A program made the translations under genes and the position numbers. From positions 19,256,001 through 19,320,000 of the forward strand of contig CM076146.1 of the NCBI GenBank assembly GCA_038025085.1: a stretch of 64,000 bases of DNA. Reading direction: 5' to 3'. Shown here piece after piece: positions 12,493 to 23,521 of this stretch (position 1 is the first letter of the stretch; each line of letters opens with the position of its first letter). This DNA is from Tetragonia tetragonoides. Its lineage: Eukaryota > Streptophyta > Magnoliopsida > Caryophyllales > Aizoaceae. The notes below the pieces were generated by a model. It did no database searches. It was not told the origin of the DNA and saw nothing but the letters and a program-made list of their open reading frames with translations.

Positions 12493-12810
12493 ATGATTAA
12501 TTATCAGTTATCGACAGAGCCGAACAAGATGCTGATTTCTAGTAGTGGTGTTGGATTTGGCACTTACATATCGATAGAGCTAATCAAGAGACCGATTTCA
12601 AGCAGCGATGGTGGGAGTCATAATCATCTTGGTATATTAGATTATTGTTCTTGTTTTCGGAATGTTAGGTGGAGTCATATTCGTAGGGATGACAATTGGG
12701 TTGCTCATGAGTTAGCAGATGTTGTTCCTTTGAAAGTAAATCTTAGTCCTTTTTTGGTATTTGAAATTCCTTGTAGCGTGAACATGGGGTTGATGTTAAA
12801 TTTTAAATAA
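12493..12810 (+). pseudogene. RNase H domain fragment of retroelement origin
   Basis: The frame gives LDYCSCFRNVRWSHIRRDDN followed by WVAHELADVVPL. This matches the C-terminal part of the RNase H-like domain (RVT_3 type) carried by plant LINE-derived and domesticated RNase H proteins: a strand with HIRR, then N-x-VAHELA. The catalytic acids of the N-terminal half are absent and the first 40 codons look unrelated. No poly-A tail or flanking duplication was noticed. Most likely a 5'-truncated retroelement relic. Confidence 0.6.
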
Positions 12811-13030
12811 TTGAATGAAAGTTAGCGCCATATATTACGGGATTGAGATAAAAAAAAATAAAAAAAAGTCAAGAAAAAAACTTAAATTTTATGTCAATTC
12901 ACATGTATCAATTTTTTCTCATAATGCTTGTGAGATAAATATTTATCTTTACTTCATCTTGAAATTCATAGAAGAATATAGCCAGTACACTTTTAACATA
13001 AAATAAATTTAACCCGTAATATCTCGAAAC

Positions 13031-13330
13031 TAGAGTTGTCAAAATTTGATCCGATCCGAAATCCGATTCGAGAAAAACCGACAATAAACTAAGTTGATAG
13101 CTGGAAAGCTCATTTTAAGTTTACACAGAAATGCATTAAAACCGGACAAATGGGAATAACCGACCGAACCCGTTAAAATAGGTATAATAAGAGTCAAATC
13201 CTAACGGAAAAAACCGACAAAAACCGGCTTCATATCTTGAAAGCCTATTAAAAATTTGTATACAAACATACTTCAAACCAAGAAAATTAGATCGACTTGA
13301 TCCGAACACCCAACCGGTTTGACAATTCTA
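13031..13330. mobile_element. hAT-like MITE, 300 bp
   Basis: The ends are TAGAGTTGTCAAA and TTTGACAATTCTA, imperfect inverted repeats of the hAT type. The 8-bp flanks CTCGAAAC (13023-13030) and CTGGAAAC (13331-13338) differ by one base and fit an 8-bp target duplication. The inside is rich in CCGAACCCG and CCGATTCG words, as in many plant hAT MITEs. No coding capacity. Confidence 0.65.
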
Positions 13331-13599
13331 CTGGAAACCGTAACGACCCGAACCAAAACCGATTCTCTGCCACGTCTCCACATGTCCTACTTGTGACAAA
13401 AGGACAAAGTCGCATTACAGTTGGTACATGATAAGGAAGCTAGCTTTTTTACCAGTTTGATGAGTGCACACACACGGCAAATCTGGTGGCTGTGCACAGC
13501 CTATGAGAGAGAGAGAGCCATCACCCATGATGCCTGGTGTGAGACAACGAATATGCGGGAGACTGCCCTCCAGAAGATTCGTTCACCAACGCGCATCTC

Positions 13600-13826
13600 T
13601 GTAGCCGTGATCCGCATCTCTTAACAGTATAACTCTCTCTCCTCTCAATTCATCCTCTTATTTTAAACACCTCATTTCAATTCCTTTCTTCATTTGCCTT
13701 TTTTTTTCCTTACCCAACTGCATTTTATCATTATAAGTACAATTAAATTTGAACAAACTACAATCATCACATTGTATCTCTGAAAATCATAGCTTGGATT
13801 CAGTGACCGTTGGGAGTCTTACACAG
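13600..13826 (+). promoter_or_regulatory. Probable promoter end and 5' UTR exon of the membrane-protein gene
   Basis: A CT-rich leader (13630-13720) is followed by sequence ending ACACAG at 13826 and GTTTTA, a plausible splice donor. A matching acceptor (ATTGCAG) ends at 15080, just before the first coding exon. This would make a 5' UTR intron of about 1.25 kb, a common arrangement in plants. The transcription start is not visible, and no cDNA evidence is available here. Confidence 0.45.
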
Positions 13827-15091
13827 GTTTTACTCTCTCTCTCCTATCTTTGTTTTTTGGTTGAAGTGAATATAAGGATGATGATAAAGTCAGTTTGACG
13901 CATGTTGATTTATTGTTTTCATCAGTTGACTAATTATCTTGCTCTTTTATTTTATTAATTTTTGTGGGTTGTTTGGGTTTAGGTTCTTAGTTGATTCTGA
14001 TCTGTTGTTTTGGTTATTCATTTTGATTTGGAGTTTTTCACTGTTTATCCTTCTATATGTCTTTGTTGGGAATCTGTAGTTGTATATAATATCTGGATTT
14101 TTTTAAGGGTTTTTAAAAATGACCTCTTTGGTCTTTACTAGTCAGGGAACTGTAATTGAAGAAATATTTGAAAACATGGATGAAGAGATATAATTGAGAA
14201 AATGTATGATGAGGGTGTATTATTGGGGAAACCGGAACTGGCATGTTATGATCATATAATCTTTTTGTGCTACCCTGGAAATGCTAAAATTGCTTCCAAA
14301 ATGATTAAAAATTCAAAATAATTGGCTCTAAGTAAGGAGAGGACTGAATATGTCATGCTAGAGTTTCTTTGTTCTCCTTTGAAGTGTCAGGAACTCAGGA
14401 AGGAATTGTGTGATGCAATCATGTATGGGGTTCTGGTACAGTGGTACTAAGATGGGTTTTATGTAAATTTATGAAACCTCATTTTCTATGAGCAGTATGT
14501 ATTGTCTGACTGGAAGTCTTGGTACACAGCTTTGTTACTTGGACTTGTCTTGGAAACCCACCTTCACCTTGTTTACAATTTTTTGTTATAATTTCTAATT
14601 GAGTTCCTTGTTTACTGATTAGAAAACAAGAGAATATGAGTGCAAAGTAAAGTTATCAATGAATAAAATTTGAGATTATAGAAGCAGGAAATGGCAAATG
14701 AAGAGCTCTCTTTAAACTCTAGTTTTCTCCTTTCCCCCCTCCTTCCCTCCCTTGTGCTAGAGAGAAATTTGTACACCATTTGATATCTACATAAGAGTCA
14801 AGATCTCCTTGTTTCTTCTCAATTAGAGGCTTTTGCTTCTGATGATTTAGAAAATGATGTTATAAATGCATTGACACAGTATGTAACAACTTCCATCATC
14901 GTTGTTAATTTCTGATCCATTATTTTCTTCGCGTTTGTAAAGTAAAAAAATATGGTTTCTTAATTTATCTATGTGCAATGCTACTCACAGAAAAGCTGGT
15001 TTCAAATTCTGCCTGCAACTGTCAGCTAATCTCTACTGCCTTAAGGAAGACTTTGAACTACTACCTGCAAGTCATTGCAGGTAGGCAGTTG

Positions 15092-15106
15092 ATGTCTGAT
15101 CAGTAA
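15092..15106 (+). promoter_or_regulatory. Short upstream ORF
   Basis: ATG TCT GAT CAG TAA, a four-codon uORF in the 5' leader. Its stop lies seven bases before the main ATG at 15114. If the leader is spliced at 15080/15081, the uORF is present in the mRNA and could reduce or gate translation of the main frame. Confidence 0.4.
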
Positions 15107-15113
15107 CCAAGGG

Positions 15114-18100
15114 ATGGGTCCCCAGAGTGCATTGAACTCTAGTAAAGCACTAGAAGGTGTGCATGGAGTGCAGGTGGTGCCACATGCGCCATTTGTTGTT
15201 GAAGAGGTTACTCAACATGGGGACCAAAGGTCAACATGCGAAAGTCCAGAGACTAGAGCTAGACGACACTTTTTATTAATGCAGTGAGTTAAAGATCTTC
15301 TAATTCATTCTATTGTCCAAAATTGCACATTCTGTATAGTTGTTATATGAGTAAATGGTAACATCTTTACCTCTTGTTTGGCCTTTAGACGTGTACAGCA
15401 GCAAATATCAGTTCGCTTAAAACCTGTCCACTGTACCTGTTCCCTTAATGGTATTATGGCAAGCCTTCTCTTTTACGCTTGTGTCCTTGGTCTCAGTTGT
15501 GAATGAGATGTCTAGTTAAAATCCATTCAGGACACTCATAACCTTCCTGGTTCATTTGTAGGTGATCAACACTTGGCAGAAACAGTTGCTAATGTTGTCA
15601 CTTCCCTCCCATTTATTGCTGTTGGACTCCAGGCACCAAGGCAGGTTCTTCCTCCTTTTCCGTAGTTTTTGCTGTCTGGAAACTATTGATGTATCTTACA
15701 CCATTTTATGCTAATGATGCAGGAAAAACCTGAATACGAAGTTGTATGCTAATTCCTTGATTGGAGTGGGAGTTGCCTCTAGCTTGTATCATTCTTCAAG
15801 AGGGAGAATCAGGAAGTTCATGAGATGGGTTGACTATACCATGATAGCAACTGCAACTGTGGTGAGTTTAACTTAAATTGGTATGTTATTTTGACAATCA
15901 GAACTTACTTTTCTCAAATGGACTTTTGGAAGAGTATAAGCCTGTTAATTGAGAGCGGTATGTCAAATAGAACTTAACATGGTAATCTATAAATACACCG
16001 GAGAGCTGTATAAGTTGTCCTTTTGCAAGTAGTATAATGTTCATCAGAAAATCCTAATATTGGAATAATAGCTGCTCCATCATGATTAACTGCATGATCT
16101 TCCTCTCTACCATTTGTGGCTTACTAAAGTTGGAGTTCAGTTTCATTTGTGTGAGGGAATAGATTTGTCTCTCTCTTATATTGCCCCCACTTTGACAGTC
16201 AGTTTGTTTTACTGAACAATGGGCTTTGAGAGTGCATAGGCCATGAACACTATTCAATTATGGAAGCTAGTGTAGAACAAAACCCCGGTTGCGTTTGAGG
16301 TCACAGCTGTATTCGTTGTTGTTCTTATCAGCCTATTCGGGTTATGAAGACATATTATTGCTACTAAAGACATAGCACCATTAAATATCATTTAGTTCCA
16401 TTAATAACAGGACTATATTGATTTCTTACAGAAGTTGCATAATGTAGCAGGCTACTGCCTACATTTGGTTTATACTCTTGACATTCCATAATTTAAATTA
16501 GGACAAATTGGCCAAAACCCCCTAGACTTTTGAACATTTTGGCTAGAACACCCAAATATTTTGAACTTTGGCAAGTACCCCCTAGAAACATTAAAAAGCT
16601 GTGTTAATCCCCCCAAACTTGATTTTCTGACTACTTTATAAATTTTTGATCCCGTTTTGCCCTCATGCGTTTTGCAAAAACTACATTTTTTTCCATACAA
16701 AATGAAAATTTACCACATTGTAATACCCCTTGCTTTTCTTTTTATGTGGTAACTTTTCATTTCGTATGGAAAAAATGTACACGCATGAGAGCAAAACGGG
16801 ATCAAAAATTTATAAAGTGACCGGAAAATCAAGCTTGGGGGGATTAACATGGCATTTTAAATTTTCTTGTGGGTATTTGCCAAAATTCAAAGTATTTGGG
16901 TGTTCTGGCCAAAATGATCAAAAGTCTAGGGGGTTTTGGCCAATTTATCCTTTAAATTAACAGTGCCTAACAGACGTTGGTATGTGATTCCTTGCTTTCA
17001 GAAAACCTTGATACCTGATGTCCTTTGCATGAAGTCGGGCCTAGATTCCGTTCCTTTAACTTTAATGGGCAATATTTAAGTTCCCTAGAAATATAATTTA
17101 ATGAATATCTTGAAGATAGAGATGGAAGTTTGTTACTAGACCATTCATCCTTGGGCCCTTGGGTTGTTGTTTATGTAAAATGCCAAAGAGCTTAAGGATG
17201 AGGGTTCAAACTTTAAAAGACAACATTAAGCTCCAGTCAAGTTAGGTGTTTGCTCTTGGTATCATTTTTAGTTGTCACATTAAAGTTCATTAGTTCATTA
17301 GCACCTTGTGATGGTCATGGCCAAAGCAGTAAACTGCAATCCTAAGCTGGCGTTTGTTTTTTTTGGGTAAAAGTTACAAAATCTTATTACCAAAGAAGCA
17401 ATACAACCTACCAAGTAACTGGATAAGAAGGCCACCAACCAGGTTGGGTTCCTTCCTACATCCAGCACTCAAAACTTGTATCTAGTTACAGCATTATACA
17501 ACAGAAAAAACATTGCATCAACCTATGAAGCAGTGACTTATCACCACTACTCAGCTTCCTTTCACTAGCTATCATAAGCCTAGCTCTAATAATAAGTTTG
17601 ATTTGCTGAATAACTACATCATCAGACATACAACATTATTAAAGCATAAATTGTTCCGCTCTCTCCAAATTGCATAGGTGACAGCAGCATTCGCAGTAGC
17701 ATATAAGCTTCTTCGAAATCTTGACATTTTCCTTTTAGCAATCCAGTTGAGTACACCTTGAATGTTACCTGCCGTAGAAGAGCATTCTGTCCCTTTCTTG
17801 ATTGCTTTCAGAATGTTTAAGGACCTGTTACAAGCATAAAACAGGTGGGGTAATGTTTTAGGGGCATTCCCACACAGAACAGTTAGTGTCACCATGGAAA
17901 AAAATCCATTTTAGACATCCTGTCCTTTGTAAGGAGTTTACACATGGCCAAAATTGAAGCTGTGTCTTGGTAAGCTAGTAGTACTCCAGTTCAAATTTGC
18001 ATGTCTGTATTTATCCAGGGCTGCCCCTGCAAGAACTTGTAGCCAGATGCAGCAGAATAGCAACCTGACTGCTCATGCTTCCACTTATTACCAGAGTATC

Positions 18101-21100
18101 CCTCTTCAAATTTCGCTCTAATCTTGTTCAACCTTTTCCAATACCAACTGCAATCTTGTTTTGGCTCATAACCCCACAACTCTCTCCCTTTCAAGTAAAT
18201 TTCATTGATTCATCGAACCCAAAGGTTATCCTGCTTGTTTGCCAAAGCCCGTATATGCTTACGATTCAAAGATTAAAATTGACAGTTTTTGAAGTTTAAA
18301 CGTCCATTTTTCTATGGATTACACACCAAATCCCACGCAACTGGCCCTGGTTTCCTACTGTCATCAGTAGATCCCCACAAAAAGTGTCTACACTTCATCT
18401 CAATTTGCTTAATAACACCAGTTGGAAGAACAAAAATGCAGACCAGTACAGATGCAAAGAAATCAAACTGAATTGATTAATTGCACCTTACCAGCATAAG
18501 ATAGGTGTTTGGAAGCCCAACAATGCAACCTTTTAGTTATTTCTCCACTAGAATCGCACACTCAGACTTGTTCCACGTTTGGTTTCTGCAACCAAAATAG
18601 CAGTATTAAGTCAAACTGGCAAGTTTCGTTCTTACGATGCGTTAAGTTGTGCATACAAATAGAGCCTAATTTAGGTTATATTTCGTAACAACTAGCAACT
18701 GAGTGTACACTCCCAATTAAATTAGTAAGGTAATGCTGCAGCTGCATAGATGTAGATCAATGACAACTTTGAACTCCCCTCCCCCCCCACCCCCAAAAAA
18801 CCCCCCAAATAAATGAAAAATATTGTTAGGTTAAGATTTATCAGTTCTGTAAAGGAAGTCACTGTGGATGATATGTTTGCTGGCGTCATCCGGAATACCA
18901 TGGCAGTTTCAAAATTATACTGAAACAAAGCTTTGACAAACTCGCACATACACACAACAACAACAACAACCCAGTAAGTATCCCGCCTAGGGCGGGGTCT
19001 GGGGAGGTCCAGATGTACGCAGTCTTACCCCTAACTAGTCCCCTAGAAGAGAGACTGTTTCCGAAAGACCCATAAAAACTTCTTTTTTTTTTTTTTTTTA
19101 AATACATTTTCGAAAAGGTTTTTTTTTATTTATTTTTTTTTAAAAGCAATAAAGAATGATCAAAAGGGCAAGAGAAGTAAAGCATTAAACATACTAACAC
19201 AAGATATTACTACTTGAACAACATAAAGTGAAGGAGATGCTACAGGCTATAAACAAAATGACTCAACCTCTATTACTAGCCAATGCACAACCATAATCTA
19301 ACGAGGATCCTCTACACGAATCCTGCTACGCCATAATTTCCTATGTAGGACCAAGTCCTCGGTAAGATCTAGAAGGGTCAAATCCTGCCTGATTACCTCT
19401 CTCCAAGTCTTCTTCGGGCGTCCTCTTCTTCGTTTACAGTCTCTAAGTGTAATTCTCTCACACCTTCTCACCGGTGCATCTCGATGTCTCCTCCTCACAT
19501 GCCCAAGCCACCTAAGCCTTGTTTCTCGCATCTTGTTGTCAATATCGGTCACTCCCACCTTACCTCTCAACACTTCGTTCCTAATTCTATCTCTTCTTGT
19601 AGAGTTGCACATCCATCGAAGCATCCTCATCTCAGTCACCCGCATCTTCTGCACATGCACCTGCCTCACCGGCCAACACTCCACCCCATATAGCATAGCT
19701 GGCCTGATGGCTGTACAATAAAATTTGCCTTTAAGTTTTAGTGGAATTTTTCTGTCACATAGAACTCCTGTTGCACTCCTCCACTTTAGCCACCCTGTTC
19801 TGATACGATGAGTCACGTCATCATCAATCTCGCCGTTGCCCTGTATGATTGAACCGAGATATTTGAAACAATCCCTCTTCGGTACCACTTCAGTACCAAT
19901 CTTAATCTCCATATCCGAGGCAACCCCATCTCTTGTAAATTTGCCTTCCAAGTACTCGGTCTTTGTCCTACTTAACTTAAATCCCTTTGACTCTAGTGTA
20001 TCCCGCCAAAGTTCTAGTTTGGCGTTAACACCTTCTCTAGTCTCGTCTATCAAAACAATGTCGTCGGCAAACAACATACACCAAGGCACATCCCCCTGGA
20101 TAGTCTTAGTGAGCTCATCCATAACGGTTGCGAATAAGAAGGGACTCAACGATGACCCTTGATGTAACCCAATATCTATAGAAAATTGCTCAGTTTCCCC
20201 TCCTGTAGTCCTGACCCTAGTCCTCACTCCTTCATACATATCCTTAATCACTCGGATATAGGCGACTGGCACCCCCTTGGATTCCAAGCACCTCCACATA
20301 ATTTCTCTGGGTACCCTGTCATACGCCTTCTCCAAATCAATGAAAACCATGTGCAAGTCCCTTTGTCTATCTCTGTAGTACTCCATAGAACATCTAATCA
20401 GATGAATCGCTTCTGTTGTTGACCTCCCTGGCATGAAACCGAATTTGTTCTCCGAGATAAGAGTACTCTTCCTTAGTCTCTTCTCAATCACTCTCTCCCA
20501 TAGCTTCATGGTGTGACTGAGTAACTTAATACCTCTATAGTTGTTGCAGTTTTGAATATCTCCTTTGTTCTTGTATAGAGGAATCAATGTGCTGAGCCGC
20601 CACTCCTCCGGCATCCTTGCAGATTTGAGGATCATGTTGAAAAGCCTAACTAACCACAATAAACCTTCCTCCCCCAAACTCTTCCATACCTCTATGGGTA
20701 TCTCATCTGGTCCTACTGCCTTTTCACTCTTCATCGTCCTCATGGCCCCTCTGATTTCTTCCTTCGTAATACGACGACAAAAGCTCTAGTTACGGTGTTG
20801 CTCGGATGTGCTAAGATCTCCCAACGAAATGTCTACGTCTCCAACATTGTTAAAAAGCTCATTGAAATACCCATGCCACCTCCTCTTGATGTTCGTTTCG
20901 TCCACTAGAACTCGTCCCGCCTCATCCTTAATACAACAAACTTGATCCAGGCCTCTAGTCTTCCTCTCCCTAGCTCTCGCCAACCTGTAAACGTCCTGTT
21001 CTCCCTCCTTAGTAGCCAAATTTTGATACAAGCTCTCATAGGCTTTACTTTTGGCTTCTGCTACTGATTTCTTTGCTTCCTTCTTTGCCGCTCTGTAGAC

Positions 21101-23483
21101 TTCTCGCTTCTCCACCCTTTCCTCATCTATAGTGCTATCCATTAGTGCTTTATAGGCAACCTTCTTAGCCTTCACCCTGTTTTGAATGTCCTCACTCCAC
21201 CACCAGGATTCCTTCTTGCTACTTCCTATCCCTCTTGCAACTCCTAATGTCTCCTTTGCCGCATTTCTAATGAGATCCGCCACCCCTGTCCACATTTGAC
21301 TCTCATTTCCTTCTCTTCTCCAGATGCTATCCGACTCGACCTTGGCCTTAAATTGACTCCCCAAAGTTCCTCTAAGATTCCACCACTTGATTTTGGTACA
21401 ATTGTGTGCGTTTCTCTTTCTCTTCCACCCCTTCATCTTAAGGTCTAAAATGACCATCCTATGCTGGGTCGACACACACGCGCCTGGTAAAACCTTGCAA
21501 TCCATGCACAATCCTCGATCGCCACGTCTAACAAGAATGTAATCAATTTGGGTCTTAGCGGTGCTGCTTCTAAAAGTAACTAGGTGTTCTTCTCTTTTGT
21601 TGTAGAAGGAGTTGGTTACCATTAGGTCATACGCAGTCGAAAAATCTAATACCGATGTGCCACCCTCATTCCTAACTCCATATCCAAAACCTCCATGTGC
21701 ACCAAAATACCCATCCAAAGTAGCCCCTATATGTCCATTGAAGCCTCCTCCTATAAGGAGTTTCTCACTAGGAGGAATCTGCTGAATAGCCTCATCTAAC
21801 TCCTCCCAAAAGCGACGCCTAAGTTGCATATCCAACCTTGCTTGCGGTGCATAAGCACAAATGACATTGAAGGTCTCCTCCTTCACCACAACCTTGATAG
21901 ACATGATCCTATCATTGGTTCTCTTAACCTCTACAACATGTTGTTTAAGCTCCTTATCGACTAAGATCCCGACCCCATTCCTTTGACTCGAACACCCTGA
22001 ATACCAAAGTTTGAATCCATTGATCTCTTTTGCCTTGGCGCCTGACCACCTCGTCTCCTGAACACACACGATATTAACCTTATATTTTTCTAAAACCTCC
22101 ACTAACTCTAGAGTTCTTCCCGTGAGTGTCCCTACATTCCATGTGCCGAACCACAATCTATTTGCCCCAACTCTCCCCCTTCGAGACCCACAGCTCACCG
22201 GAGGACTGGCCCTAGCTCTACCAATAGAAGTCAAAGACGCCACACCGACCGAAAAAGAAAATGATCAAGCAGTTAACTCAAAATACAAATTAGAAAAGCC
22301 ATGAAACTAAGTACGTACTAGCACACCAACAGGTTAGGTAACGCAAATCGTAACTATATAACAGACAAAGTCTATGCTTGCAAACAAAATTTGCTAACAC
22401 TAATAGTAATAGTACCAATAATGACAATGATAATAATAAGATAATGATTACAATGATACTAATAATACTAATAATAATAATACTAATAGTAATAATAGTA
22501 ATAATGATAATAATAATAATGACAAATACCCACAACAAAGGCAACAGCACACAGTGATAGTACTACTTATAAAGACGACCGAAACAATGGTACAACTAAC
22601 TTAATACTAGTAGTAGCAAAACTATTAGTTAAATAATACTACTACTACTATTATAATACTAACTATAATAATAACAATAAAAATAATAAAAATAATAATA
22701 TTAATACGAAATAGGCTAGAGATACAAACAGAAACCAAAACCGAAACAAACCGAAATGTTACTAGGTTCCACTTAAGAGAAAGAGTAGCACACAAAAATA
22801 GTTTCCAAAGCAATAACAAACAGCAAACTTCACGTGCTAGGATCCGAGAAGTCAACAACAAGAATAAATAAATAATAAAGTGAGTGACAAATCCAAAGCA
22901 AAACGGGTGTCAAGCGGGGCCACAGGACTGGTGGATAGGGTTCGCCGGTGCTTACCACGGCGCTACTACCTGTCTCCGGCGGTGTTTGTTCCTGGGCAGA
23001 GGGCCTGGAGGGGGTGGTGTTACTACGGCTGCCCGACTGAGTGGAGTAGGTCCTCGGCGGTGAGAGTTCGCCAGAGAATCAACTTGGGTCGTCGGGCTCA
23101 CGGCGATCTTTCCTGTCTAAAAAAAAAAAAAGAAAAATCGCCGGTGGTCAATTAAAGCTCGTCGGAGGTCTATTCAGCCCCTAGAGAGAGGGTGAGAGAG
23201 GGGGGGGGGAGAGAGAGAGAGACAGAGAGAGAGCGCGCGCTAGAGAGAGAGAGAACAGTTAGAGAGAGAGAGAGCCGTTCAGAGAGAGAGAGAGAGAGTT
23301 AGAGAGAGAGAGAGTTAGAGAGCCGGTGCTCAAATGAAGCCTCCGACGAGTAGATCGGAGGTCTATGCCGCCCCTAGTGGGTCGGGCTGGGTTTGGACGG
23401 CGGTCACCGACCCTTGTAAAGCGGCCGGCGGTCACCGACCTTGAAGGGAGAGAGAGGGCGAGAGAGGGAGAGAGAGAGGGGGG

Positions 23484-23521
<38 letters not shown>

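Larger units (their letters stand above)
18957..23160 (-). mobile_element. RTE-clade LINE, nearly full length
   Basis: The coding region (22243-19298) is followed on the minus strand by a 3' UTR and a conserved tail ending in (GTT)n at about 18957-18975. The 5' limit is not sharp: sequence up to about 23160 (trinucleotide-rich, then a GC-rich block) could be 5' UTR. The element lies antisense in intron 4 of the membrane-protein gene. No target-site duplication could be assigned with confidence. Confidence 0.75.

Noticed and set aside
22290..22861. Ile/Val-rich minus-strand frames resembling membrane segments
   Set aside because: They arise from imperfect AT-rich triplet repeats upstream of the LINE.
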